Source: an uncultured Clostridium sp. | GTDB lineage: Bacteria; Bacillota; Clostridia; TANB77; CAG-508 | Direction of reading: 5' to 3' | Assembly (NCBI GenBank): GCA_900553125.1 | Contig: USCB01000004.1 | Span: forward strand, 17,025-81,024 | DNA length: 64,000 bases | Shown here: positions 44,960-52,771 of the stretch, piece after piece | How the letters are laid out: each line of letters starts with the position of its first letter | Numbering within the stretch: position 1 is the first letter of the stretch | Made by a program: the position numbers and the translations under genes | Notes under the pieces: generated by a model | The model's database searches: none | Told to the model about the DNA's origin: nothing | What the model saw: the letters and a program-made list of their open reading frames with translations, nothing else

Positions 44960-45051
44960 ATTTTAATTGCCTCCTATTTTTTAGTTACTTTATTTTATAT
45001 CATATAATCCTTTTTTTAACAATAAATTTTTAAATATTTTCTTTTTTCTCT

Positions 45052-45106
45052 TTTGGTGACGGAGAATTTTGGGGACTTTCTCTTTTGGTGACGAAGATTT
45101 TCGGGT
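45052..45106. repeat. Decayed direct repeat related to the palindromic elements
   Basis: TCTCTTTTGGTGACGGAGA and a second near-copy (TCTCTTTTGGTGACGAAGA) occur in tandem, each followed by TTTT and GGG. The pieces recall half-arms of the GGGGACGG family but no longer pair. A similar half-arm (GTTTGGGGACGGGGAA) stands alone near 29630. Confidence 0.5.
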
Positions 45107-45111
45107 ATTCA

Positions 45112-45140
45112 TTGCATTTTTCCTTATAATATGCTATAAT
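45112..45140 (+). promoter_or_regulatory. Sigma-A-type promoter of nfeD-SPFH operon
   Basis: TTGCAT (45112-45117), 17 nt, then TATAAT (45135-45140), about 40 nt before the nfeD ATG. Confidence 0.8.
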
Positions 45141-45183
45141 AAAAGTGTCGTAAAAAATTACCAAAACATAGGAGGGTAAAATT

Positions 45184-45624
45184 ATGTGGAAATTTTGGTT
45201 ATTAATCTCAGGAATATGTTTGATAATAGAATCATTTACATTAGGATTTTTTGTATTCTGGTTCAGCATAGGTGCTATATTTGCACTAATTACTAGCCTA
45301 TTTACAACAAACATAATAATCCAATCAACAGTATTTGTAATAACATCAACAATATTGCTGCTACTTACCAAACCACTAATAAAAAAATTTGTAAAAACTC
45401 CCCAAACCAAGCCAACAAATGTATATGGTATAATAGGAAAAGAAGGTATTGTTATTGAAACAATAGATAGCTTAAACGGAACAGGAAAGGTAAAGATAAA
45501 AGGAGAACTTTGGTCAGCTATTTCAGATTACAATATTGAAAAAGGCGAAACAATCAAAGTTTTAAGTGTAAATGGTGTAAAATTAAAAGTTGAAAAAATA
45601 AATGTTGCATCAAACGCTAAATAA
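45184..45624 (+). CDS. NfeD family membrane protein
   Basis: Short (NfeD1b-like) member: 146 residues with hydrophobic segments at about 4-22, 27-45 and 48-66 and a C-terminal OB-fold (NVYGIIGKEGIVIETIDSLN, GKVKIKGELWSAIS). Such proteins partner with flotillin/stomatin-type SPFH proteins in membrane microdomains. The next gene encodes one, 51 bp downstream. The operon has a consensus promoter, GGAGG-type sites and a terminator. Biochemical role is not settled in the family. Confidence 0.92.
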   Translation: MWKFWLLISGICLIIESFTLGFFVFWFSIGAIFALITSLFTTNIIIQSTVFVITSTILLLLTKPLIKKFVKTPQTKPTNVYGIIGKEGIVIETIDSLNGTGKVKIKGELWSAISDYNIEKGETIKVLSVNGVKLKVEKINVASNAK

Positions 45625-45675
45625 AATATGATATTAGTTTTTTAATATATAATTTTTTTTAAAGGAGGTACTAAT

Positions 45676-46602
45676 ATGGTTTTTTTTATAGTTTTATTAG
45701 TAATCATCGCAATTATTGCATTCAAATCAATAAAAGTAGTAAATCAATCTGAAGTGTATATTATAGAAAGACTTGGTAAATATTACAAAACAGCAGAGGC
45801 TGGTCTTACACTTATACTTCCATTTATTGATAGAGTAAGTTCAGTTGTTCTTTTAAAGGAGCTTACTATGGACATCCCACCACAAGGGGTTATCACTAAG
45901 GATAATGTTACTATTAATATAGACACAGTTGTGTTCTATCAAATAACAGACCCTGAAAAATCAGTTTATGAAATAGCAAATCTAAAAAAAGGTATTGAAT
46001 ACCTAGCAATTACAACAATTCGTGATATTGTTGGTAAAATGGACTTAGATGAAACATTTGGTTCACGTGACAATATCAACTTCCAACTTCGTTCTATCCT
46101 AGATGAGGCAACAGATAAATGGGGTTGTAAAATTAATAGGGTTGAAATAAAAGATATTAACCCACCAGCTGACATCAGAGATGCAATGGAAAAACAAATG
46201 AACGCAGAACGTAACAAGAGAGCTTTAATTCTTGAAGCTGAAGCTCAAAAACAATCTGACATTACTGTTGCACAAGGTAAAAAAGAGGCTGCTATCTTAG
46301 AGGCTGAGGCTGAAAGCGAGGCTAAAATAAGAAGAGCTGCCGGTGAAGCTAAAGCTATAAAAGAAGTTGCAGAGGCTAAAGCAAAAGAAATCGCTATGGT
46401 TTATGCTGCAATGAAAGACGCTGCACCAGATGATAAATTAGTTCAATTAAAATCATTAGAGGCTTTAAAAGAAGTTGCAAATGGTGAAGCAAATAAAATA
46501 TTTATTCCTTTTGAGGCAACATCTGCTTTAAGTAGTTTAGGTGCTATAAAGGAAGTTATGAAAGATGAAAAAGAAGAAAAAAAATCTTCTAAAAAACAAT
46601 AA
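45676..46602 (+). CDS. SPFH/band-7 (stomatin-like) membrane protein
   Basis: A 308-residue protein: an N-terminal membrane helix (1-18), the SPFH domain (about 20-180; VVNQSEVYIIERLGKYYKTA, DVTINIDTVVFYQI-like core, DINPPADIRDAMEKQMNAER), and a long Ala/Glu-rich coiled coil (about 180-260; EAEAQKQSD, EAESEAKIRRAAGEA). It forms oligomeric rings at the membrane that organise or guard other proteins. Paired with NfeD upstream, as in the stomatin operon type across bacteria and archaea. Lys/Glu-rich C-terminal tail. Confidence 0.94.
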   Translation: MVFFIVLLVIIAIIAFKSIKVVNQSEVYIIERLGKYYKTAEAGLTLILPFIDRVSSVVLLKELTMDIPPQGVITKDNVTINIDTVVFYQITDPEKSVYEIANLKKGIEYLAITTIRDIVGKMDLDETFGSRDNINFQLRSILDEATDKWGCKINRVEIKDINPPADIRDAMEKQMNAERNKRALILEAEAQKQSDITVAQGKKEAAILEAEAESEAKIRRAAGEAKAIKEVAEAKAKEIAMVYAAMKDAAPDDKLVQLKSLEALKEVANGEANKIFIPFEATSALSSLGAIKEVMKDEKEEKKSSKKQ

Positions 46603-46623
46603 AACATGATAGTATATAATAAA

Positions 46624-46660
46624 AGAGGTGGAAATTATTCAAATATTTCCCCTCTATTTT
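46624..46660 (+). terminator. Terminator of nfeD-SPFH operon
   Basis: AGAGGTGGAAAT pairs with ATTTCCCCTCT and is followed by ATTTT. It begins 20 nt after the SPFH stop codon. Confidence 0.8.
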
Positions 46661-46745
46661 AATACTCAAAAATTAATATCTTCTATAAGATCCTCTTATC
46701 CAGCCAGTTCTCCCACAATTAGATTGATTAGGTATTACATTTCCA

Positions 46746-47255
46746 CTAACAGCTACACCGATTATTTGCTACTGCTATATCATTATTATTTCCACATCCA
46801 TTTGAATTATTACTTTCTTCTCCATTCCCCAAACAATCACTATTTATAGTTAGTAAATTTTGACTATTTCCATTATTACATCTGCAACTAATTCTTAATA
46901 AATCATTATTTTCTGTTTCGACATTCTGGTTGCATCCACAACCTCTTTCATGTCCTCCATTCCTTCCTCTACTTCTGCCTTCATTATTTTCGCAATTAAA
47001 TAAATGTTCTTTTATAAGTTGTATCAATCTAACAAGCCATGCAGTTATAAATGCAATTATTGTATAAATAATTACTGCTATTAGTCCCTCTGCTAAATTT
47101 ATTATAATTCCTGCCGCATATAATGCAAATAAAATAATTAAATATATCGCAAAAAAAGTTATAGCAACTAATATAGGACACTTCAAAACCTTTTGAAATA
47201 CTATTGCAAGAAGAATCGTGGCTAATGGTAAGGCAAAAAAAATAAGCAAATTCAT
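46746..47255 (-). CDS. DUF2651-like membrane protein with Asn/Cys-rich tail
   Basis: Residues 1-85 hold three hydrophobic segments, with VFQKVLKCPILVAITFFAIY and IYTIIAFITAWLVRLI. I associate these with the small DUF2651 (YbeF-like) membrane proteins. The remaining 85 residues are hydrophilic, rich in Asn, Gly and Glu with eight or nine Cys (GCGCNQN, ISCRCNNGN, NNRCSC), which could bind metal or form disulfides. Family assignment of the membrane part is moderate; the tail is unlike anything I can name. It is convergent with the SPFH gene. Confidence 0.65.
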   Translation of the reverse strand: MNLLIFFALPLATILLAIVFQKVLKCPILVAITFFAIYLIILFALYAAGIIINLAEGLIAVIIYTIIAFITAWLVRLIQLIKEHLFNCENNEGRSRGRNGGHERGCGCNQNVETENNDLLRISCRCNNGNSQNLLTINSDCLGNGEESNNSNGCGNNNDIAVANNRCSC

Positions 47256-47316
47256 AATATATATCTCCTTTTGTTTTTTTATATATATTATGAATTTGTA
47301 TTTTAAAAAGTTACCT

Positions 47317-48057
47317 TTAATTATATTCTACTTTAACTAAAAATAGTCCATATGGAGGCAATGTCTTTCCTGCATTTTCTCTCTTACCTTCATCAATTAT
47401 TTTGGTTATATCATTTGAATTTATCTTACCTAACCCAACCTCTACCAATGTTCCTGAAATAATTCTAACCATATTGTATAAAAAACCATTTCCAGTAAGT
47501 TCTATGCAAATTCTACCATCATCTCTTTTATAAACTTTTGCCTCATAAATAGTTCTTCTACTACTTTTACTACTTGTTCCACTTGCTTTAAAAGCTTTGA
47601 AGTCATGTTCCCCCTCAAAATATTTAGCAGCTGTCTGCATTTTTTCTATATTCAGCTTTTTGGGAATATGACACTCCATATTTCTATATAATGCAGATGA
47701 AAATTCTGAATTGTTTATAACATATCTATAAGTTTTTCTTTTGCAACTAAGTCTACTATGAAACTTATCTTCAACTTCTTCTGCATCTATAATCCTAATT
47801 GTCTTTTTTAATTTTGTATTTAATGCTACTGGTATTTTTTCTATCGGTATTTTAGAGTTAGTTTTAAAATTTGCAACCTGACCAATTGCATGAACTCCTG
47901 CATCTGTTCTTCCTGATGCATTTAAATCCACAATTTCACCAGTTACTGCCTCAATTGCTTTTTCTATTGTTCCTTGTATATTTAGTTTATCTTTCTGTTT
48001 TTGCCAGCCATTAAAGTCTTTTCCATCATATTCTATTGTTAGTTTTATATTTCTCAT
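47317..48057 (-). CDS. truA: tRNA pseudouridine(38-40) synthase
   Basis: Modifies uridines 38-40 in the anticodon arm. The 246-residue protein shows IEYDGKDFNGWQKQKD, the catalytic Asp in ASGRTDAGVHAIGQVANF, FKAFKASGT and NGFLYNMVRIISGTLVEVG. ATG 48057 has GAGG; the longer open frame upstream is a read-through of a palindromic repeat. It is downstream of cdaA. Confidence 0.95.
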   Translation of the reverse strand: MRNIKLTIEYDGKDFNGWQKQKDKLNIQGTIEKAIEAVTGEIVDLNASGRTDAGVHAIGQVANFKTNSKIPIEKIPVALNTKLKKTIRIIDAEEVEDKFHSRLSCKRKTYRYVINNSEFSSALYRNMECHIPKKLNIEKMQTAAKYFEGEHDFKAFKASGTSSKSSRRTIYEAKVYKRDDGRICIELTGNGFLYNMVRIISGTLVEVGLGKINSNDITKIIDEGKRENAGKTLPPYGLFLVKVEYN

Positions 48058-48077
48058 AGATTTTCCTCTCTTTTGCC

Positions 48078-48133
48078 CATTTGGGACCGGGTCTTTTTTG
48101 GGCAATTTCTCAAAAAAGACCCGGTCCCAAATG
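48078..48133. repeat. GGGACCGG palindromic repeat, cdaA-truA junction
   Basis: CATTTGGGACCGGGTCTTTT and its reverse complement with a central GGGCAATTTCTC loop. It starts 11 nt after the cdaA stop codon on the minus strand. Confidence 0.92.
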
Positions 48134-48144
48134 ACCCAAATATT

Positions 48145-49038
48145 TTATATTTTTTCTTTCACTTTTTTTATTTTCTCTTTTATTTTATCAAATCCTCCAC
48201 TTGTATTTTTTTCATCCTCAGGAAATCTCTTAGTAACAATATTGCTTATCAAAATCTTTTTCAAAACATCTTCTCTAACATCTGCAATCAAAGTTCCATC
48301 TTTTGCAACAGAAATTTTACCAGTTTCTTCTGAAACTACAACCGCAATTGCATCAGATTCTTTTGATATTCCAATAGCCGCCCTATGTCTTGTTCCTAAC
48401 TCTTTTGCAATATCTGCGTCACTTGCTAAAGGCAACATACAAGCCGCTGCTGCAATTTTATTTTCACTTACTACAACTGCACCATCATGTAAAGGAGTAT
48501 TAGGCACAAATATATTAACTAATAATTGAGGTGATACCTCTGAATTAATTTCCACACCTGTAGAAATTATATCTTTTATTTTTATATCTCTTTCTATAAC
48601 AATTAATGCACCTGTCTTACTTTTTGAAAGTTCAGTTGCCGCAATTGCTATTTTGTATATATCTTCTTTTGTCTTTGTAGCAATATCTTTATCCATCCCA
48701 AACAATTTAGTAAATTTATTTGTTCCTAATTGTTCTAACGCCCTCCTAATTTCAGGCTGAAAAATTATAATTAAAAGTATAACTCCCCAATTCATAACAG
48801 CAGATAATATATAATTTAATATATTCAAATTTAACCATCCGCTTAACCAAGTAGCAACAACCAATAAAGCTATTCCTTTTACTAATTGCCATGCTCTTGA
48901 GTCTTTTACAATTTTTAATAAATTATATGCTAAAAATAATACTATAGCCATATCTATTAAAAAAGTTACTAATTTGAATGGGCTTTGTTGATATATTTGA
49001 ATATATGTTAGAATATTTTCTTTTATATCTTGTATCAT
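48145..49038 (-). CDS. cdaA: Diadenylate cyclase CdaA
   Basis: Makes the second messenger c-di-AMP, which controls potassium and wall homeostasis. The 297-residue protein has three N-terminal membrane helices (about 22-105), then the DAC domain with NTPLHDGAVVV (DGA motif) and LGTRHRAAIGISKESDA (RHR motif), both intact. Here the usual neighbours cdaR and glmM are missing. Instead a 49-residue membrane protein lies 17 bp upstream and truA follows. The C-terminus is Lys-rich. Confidence 0.95.
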   Translation of the reverse strand: MIQDIKENILTYIQIYQQSPFKLVTFLIDMAIVLFLAYNLLKIVKDSRAWQLVKGIALLVVATWLSGWLNLNILNYILSAVMNWGVILLIIIFQPEIRRALEQLGTNKFTKLFGMDKDIATKTKEDIYKIAIAATELSKSKTGALIVIERDIKIKDIISTGVEINSEVSPQLLVNIFVPNTPLHDGAVVVSENKIAAAACMLPLASDADIAKELGTRHRAAIGISKESDAIAVVVSEETGKISVAKDGTLIADVREDVLKKILISNIVTKRFPEDEKNTSGGFDKIKEKIKKVKEKI

Positions 49039-49055
49039 TATTTTTCTCCTTTATC

Positions 49056-49205
49056 TTAAGCTATTACAGTTGAATAAAAATAATATATACATGTTGCACA
49101 TACTGATAAAATCATTAAAACCGCAAGTATACTTGCCATAATTTTAACTGCTAATTGTCCTTTATTAATTTTTAATTTATTTGTTTTTTCTTTATTTTTC
49201 GCCAT
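49056..49205 (-). CDS. Small single-pass membrane protein upstream of cdaA
   Basis: A 49-residue protein: a Lys-rich cytoplasmic start (KNKEKTNKLKINKGQ) and one hydrophobic helix (about 20-45; VKIMASILAVLMILSVCATC). It starts at ATG 49205 behind GGAGGG and ends 17 bp before cdaA, so the two are likely co-expressed. It resembles the short DUF4044-type proteins of Firmicutes in layout, without a firm match. A role as a partner of CdaA is only suggested by position. Confidence 0.65.
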   Translation of the reverse strand: MAKNKEKTNKLKINKGQLAVKIMASILAVLMILSVCATCIYYFYSTVIA

Positions 49206-49291
49206 TTTTTATCCCTCCTATATTTTTATCCTACATAAACTATTATAACACTTTTTATATTTTTTGCAATAGAATTTTTTTGTATTTCCTA

Positions 49292-49366
49292 CAAATCGTA
49301 ATAAAATCGTTACTGTTCATGGCGAATAAATCTAGCCATGAACAGTAACGATTTTATTACGATTTG
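49292..49366. repeat. Perfect 32-bp inverted repeat
   Basis: The arms 49292-49323 and 49335-49366 are exact complements around an 11-nt loop (GAATAAATCTA). The inner arm contains ACTGTTCATGGC. It begins 13 nt after the pdp stop codon, the same position used by the GGGGACGG elements, but is unrelated in sequence. It lacks a strong T run. Confidence 0.95.
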
Positions 49367-49379
49367 CAATTATAGCTGG

Positions 49380-50642
49380 TTAACCTATTTTAAAAATCTT
49401 TTCCAACATTCTTACTGCCTCCAAACCTTTATTTTCATCATTGCAGTAAATCTCACATAAACAATCATCTTCTTCTACAAAATCATGAACCTTCTTGTTA
49501 AGTACAATTCCAGCAGAAAGGTCAATCTTATCATCCTTTTTAACCCTTCCGGCACCTAAAAAACAAGCAACTCTCCCTATTTCTTCGGCATTTATCTCTT
49601 GTACTACTCCATATTTAAAACTTCTAACTTCCATTTTGTGTTTAGCTCTCTTAAATTTATCTGTATTATCTAAGTATGATACATCTCCGCCTTGATTTTT
49701 CACCATTTCTTTAAATTTGTTATAAGCCAAACCTGTTTTTATTGAATTTAACATCTCTTCTTTGTTCTCTTCTAAATCATCACCTAAACCTGCCATCTTT
49801 ATCATTTGACTTCCTATTTCAAGTACAATTTCTTTCAAATCCTCTGGCATATCTTTAGCCTTTAAAAAGTTTATTGCCTCTATCATCTCTAAAGTATTTC
49901 CTATAGAATAACCTATTGGCTCATCCATATTTGTAAATATACTTTTAACTTCTAAATCTGCATATTCACCTAATTTCTCCATTTTATTAGCTAATAATTT
50001 TGCTTCTTCTAAAGTCTTCATAAATGCACCTTTTCCATAAGTTACTTCTAACACAATTTTATTTGCACCAGATGCTATTTTTTTACTCATAATACTTGAT
50101 GCTATTAATGGAATATTTTCAACACAACTTATTGAATCTCTTAAAGCATATATTTTCTTGTCCGCAGGTGCTAAGTTCATTGTTTGTCCTATCATGCTTA
50201 TTCCAATTTTATGTACATTTTGTTTGAATTTCTTTATGTCTATATTAGTTTTATATCCAGGAATAGATTCCATTTTATCTACTGTTCCACCAGTAAATCC
50301 TAATCCCCTTCCTGACATTTTTGCAACAGACACCCCCATAGATGCAACAATAGGTAACAAAATAATTGATACCTTATCTCCAACTCCTCCTGTACTATGC
50401 TTATCTACAACATTTTCTCCAAATTCCGATAAATCTAGTACTTCTCCAGAATTTGCCATGCTAAAAGTTAAATCATATAATTCTAAATCTGTCATTCCAT
50501 TAATAAAAATAGCCATAATCAATGCTGCTGCTTGATAATCTGCTATTTTATCATTAGTATATTCTTTTACAAAATACTCTATCTCTTCTTTACTTAATTC
50601 TTTTTTATCTCTTTTTTTAGCTATTATATCTAAAATATTCAT
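49380..50642 (-). CDS. pdp: Pyrimidine-nucleoside phosphorylase
   Basis: Phosphorolysis of thymidine/uridine to the base and (deoxy)ribose 1-phosphate for salvage. The 420-residue protein carries KHSTGGVGDKVSIILLPIVA (phosphate site), KMSGRGLGFTGGTVDKMESI and ALRDSISCVENIPLIASSIM, as in GT4-type class II nucleoside phosphorylases. Since it is the Firmicute Pdp type it probably takes both uridine and thymidine; deoA is an alternative name. ATG 50642 follows GGTGGAGG. Confidence 0.94.
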   Translation of the reverse strand: MNILDIIAKKRDKKELSKEEIEYFVKEYTNDKIADYQAAALIMAIFINGMTDLELYDLTFSMANSGEVLDLSEFGENVVDKHSTGGVGDKVSIILLPIVASMGVSVAKMSGRGLGFTGGTVDKMESIPGYKTNIDIKKFKQNVHKIGISMIGQTMNLAPADKKIYALRDSISCVENIPLIASSIMSKKIASGANKIVLEVTYGKGAFMKTLEEAKLLANKMEKLGEYADLEVKSIFTNMDEPIGYSIGNTLEMIEAINFLKAKDMPEDLKEIVLEIGSQMIKMAGLGDDLEENKEEMLNSIKTGLAYNKFKEMVKNQGGDVSYLDNTDKFKRAKHKMEVRSFKYGVVQEINAEEIGRVACFLGAGRVKKDDKIDLSAGIVLNKKVHDFVEEDDCLCEIYCNDENKGLEAVRMLEKIFKIG

Positions 50643-50664
50643 AATATATTCCTCCACCTAGACA

Positions 50665-50694
50665 ATTGCGGGGTCAAAAAGAACCGACCCCAAT
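50665..50694. repeat. Short palindromic repeat, rnhB-pdp junction
   Basis: ATTGCGGGGTCAAAAAGAACC followed by GACCCCAAT: a reduced member of the GGGGACGG family with asymmetric centre. It begins 12 nt after the rnhB stop codon. Confidence 0.8.
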
Positions 50695-50706
50695 GGTTCC
50701 AATTTT

Positions 50707-51336
50707 TTATTTAACAAAATGTTTTATAAAACTTCTTCTATGTATTGGACATGGTCCATATTCTTTTAATGCTGCTATATGTTTTGCTGTACCATATCCC
50801 TTATGTGAACTAAATCCATATTCAGGATAAATCTTATCCCATTCTCTCATAATTCTATCCCTTGTAACTTTTGCGATTATTGATGCAGCTGATATTGAAT
50901 AACACTTTGCATCACCTTTTATTATTGATTGATACGGTATTCCCAAAGTATCAATACCATTTAATGCATCAACTAATATTAAATTTGGTTTTATTTCCAT
51001 CTGTTCTATAGCAGAAGTTAATCCCTTTTTAGTTGCCTGAAGTATGTTTATCTCATCAATTTCTTCTTGATAAATAATTCCAATACCATAGCTAACCACC
51101 TCATCTAATATCTTATCATACAAAATTTCTCTTTTCTTTTCTGATACCTTTTTAGAATCATTAACTCCCTCTATCATCGAATCTTTAGGCATTATAACTG
51201 ATGCAACAACTACTGGACCTGCTAAAGGACCTCTTCCTGCCTCATCAATTCCTGCTATATATTCAATTCCCCTATCATAATATTCTTTTTCTATTTTCTT
51301 TAAATTTGTTAATCTTTCTTCTTCTTTTTCTTTCAT
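50707..51336 (-). CDS. rnhB: Ribonuclease HII
   Basis: Removes ribonucleotides misincorporated in DNA and degrades RNA:DNA hybrids. The 209-residue protein has GIDEAGRGPLAGPVV (catalytic Asp-Glu), VNDSKKVSEKKRE, LVDALNG and SISAASIIAKVTRDRIM, then YGFSSHKGYGT. The start ATG 51336 directly follows the stop codon of the prepilin-like gene; longer readings overlap that gene. Its junction with pdp carries a palindromic repeat. Confidence 0.95.
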   Translation of the reverse strand: MKEKEEERLTNLKKIEKEYYDRGIEYIAGIDEAGRGPLAGPVVVASVIMPKDSMIEGVNDSKKVSEKKREILYDKILDEVVSYGIGIIYQEEIDEINILQATKKGLTSAIEQMEIKPNLILVDALNGIDTLGIPYQSIIKGDAKCYSISAASIIAKVTRDRIMREWDKIYPEYGFSSHKGYGTAKHIAALKEYGPCPIHRRSFIKHFVK

Positions 51337-51337
51337 C

Positions 51338-51871
51338 CTATTCTTCTCCAACCTTTGATTGTAAACTTGATAAAGTATAATAATTTTTACCATCATATTG
51401 TATTCCATTTTTACATACTATATCTAATTTACTATAATCACTAGCATTATATACCACTACATATTCTCCATCTTGTATTTCATTTGATAATTTATCTAGT
51501 CCCATCTTTTTCAATGTTTCATTTGTTATTCCATAACATTCACATCCGTTTGAATCATTTATATTTCCATCAACTTTTGACGTAATTTCTCCCGAATCTG
51601 TAATCTTATTCATATTATATTTTTCTAAATATAATTGTGCTCTCTTCTCACTTTTATCTGTTGCATCCCAAATTTCAGCATTAATTTCTTCAGCATATAC
51701 TTTTGCTTTTGCCCTGATTGTAATCATATCTGTTACATAACTTTCTACTCTCGTCGTGCTTATTAACTTTGTTCCTTGTGTTATTGATATTCCCGCTATT
51801 ATTACTAATACTATTACAGTTATAACAAGTGCTATTATTGTAATTCCTTTTTCTTTTTTTAAATATAACAT
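51338..51871 (-). CDS. Prepilin-like protein (pseudopilin type)
   Basis: A 177-residue protein with a short basic leader ending KKEKG, then ITIIALVITVIVLVIIAGIS, the prepilin cleavage/methylation segment with Ala instead of Glu at mature position 5, like the large prepilin at 16.9 kb. The exported part has an alpha-helical spine and a pair of Cys in NGCECYG. It could be a minor pseudopilin or a surface protein processed by a prepilin peptidase. It is coupled to rnhB by stop/start contact, an odd pairing with no functional meaning I can see. Confidence 0.82.
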   Translation of the reverse strand: MLYLKKEKGITIIALVITVIVLVIIAGISITQGTKLISTTRVESYVTDMITIRAKAKVYAEEINAEIWDATDKSEKRAQLYLEKYNMNKITDSGEITSKVDGNINDSNGCECYGITNETLKKMGLDKLSNEIQDGEYVVVYNASDYSKLDIVCKNGIQYDGKNYYTLSSLQSKVGEE

Positions 51872-51895
51872 ATTCTATCTCCTTATCTTATTAAT

Positions 51896-51932
51896 AAAGA
51901 GCTTAATATAACTATTATTAAGCTCTTTTTTT
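51896..51932. terminator. Bidirectional terminator between response regulator and prepilin gene
   Basis: AAAGAGCTTAATA and TATTAAGCTCTTT form a 12-bp stem. Seven T follow on the + strand; the minus strand, on which both neighbours lie, has a weaker T tract. Confidence 0.75.
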
Positions 51933-51944
51933 ATATGTATAACT

Positions 51945-52709
51945 TTATGTAGCTATATAGTAACCTACACCTCTTTTGGTTATTAATATTTTTGGATTTG
52001 ATGTATCTTTTTCTATTTTTTCTCTTATACGTCTTACTGTTACATCTACAGTTCTGATATCTCCATAATATTCATATCCCCATACCTTTTCAAGCAATAC
52101 TTCTCTTGTTATTACTTGACCTGGGTCTGATGCTAAAAACTTTAATACTTCAAATTCCCTTAGTGTTAAATCTACTACTCTATTATTTACCATTACCTCA
52201 AATCTATCTAAATCTAATGTTAAAACACCTACACTTATTATATTTGTTCTTTTTATATCGATTGGTTCTTCCTCTTTAGTTTCTTTTTGCTCTGTTTCTT
52301 CTACTTTTATATCTGAATTTACATCTGCTTTTCTTAAATTTGCTTTTACTCTTGCAAGCAATTCTCTTATACTAAATGGTTTTGTTATATAATCATCTGC
52401 ACCTAGTTCTAAACCTACTATTTTATCTAATTCTTCGTCTTTTGCTGTAACCATAAGAATTGGTACATTCATCATATTTTTTATTCTTTTACATACAGAT
52501 AAACCATCAAGTTTCGGAAGCATAACATCAAGCAAAATCAAATCTGGTTTCTTTTCTTGTGCAACTGAAATTGCTTCTAATCCATCTGTAGCTTCTATAA
52601 CATTATATCCTTCTTTTAATAGATTGCATGATAATAAATTAAGAATCATTTTTTCATCATCAACTATTAGTATCGTCTTTTTATAATCAAATTCCTGCTC
52701 TTCCACCAA
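51945..52709 (-). CDS. OmpR-family response regulator
   Basis: Two-domain transcription regulator of 254 residues. The receiver domain (about 10-125) has acidic pair VDDEKM, the phosphorylation site LILLDVMLP, the switch residue in MVTAKDEE and Lys in YITKPFS. A Glu-rich linker of about 30 residues is followed by a winged helix (DLTLREFEVLKFLA, KVWGYEYYGDIRTVDVTVRR). The receiver and wing resemble the WalR/PhoP group. No histidine kinase gene is adjacent, so it is an orphan in this window; WalR identity is not proven. Confidence 0.92.
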   Translation of the reverse strand: MVEEQEFDYKKTILIVDDEKMILNLLSCNLLKEGYNVIEATDGLEAISVAQEKKPDLILLDVMLPKLDGLSVCKRIKNMMNVPILMVTAKDEELDKIVGLELGADDYITKPFSIRELLARVKANLRKADVNSDIKVEETEQKETKEEEPIDIKRTNIISVGVLTLDLDRFEVMVNNRVVDLTLREFEVLKFLASDPGQVITREVLLEKVWGYEYYGDIRTVDVTVRRIREKIEKDTSNPKILITKRGVGYYIAT

Positions 52710-52771
52710 CTGTCCTCCTTACCTTGCATTATCTACTTTAATATATCACATTTAAATACATTATACAAGTT

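Noticed and set aside
45030..45410. Minus-strand frame of 126 codons over the nfeD promoter
   Set aside because: It covers the nfeD gene in antisense and the consensus promoter; no family likeness.
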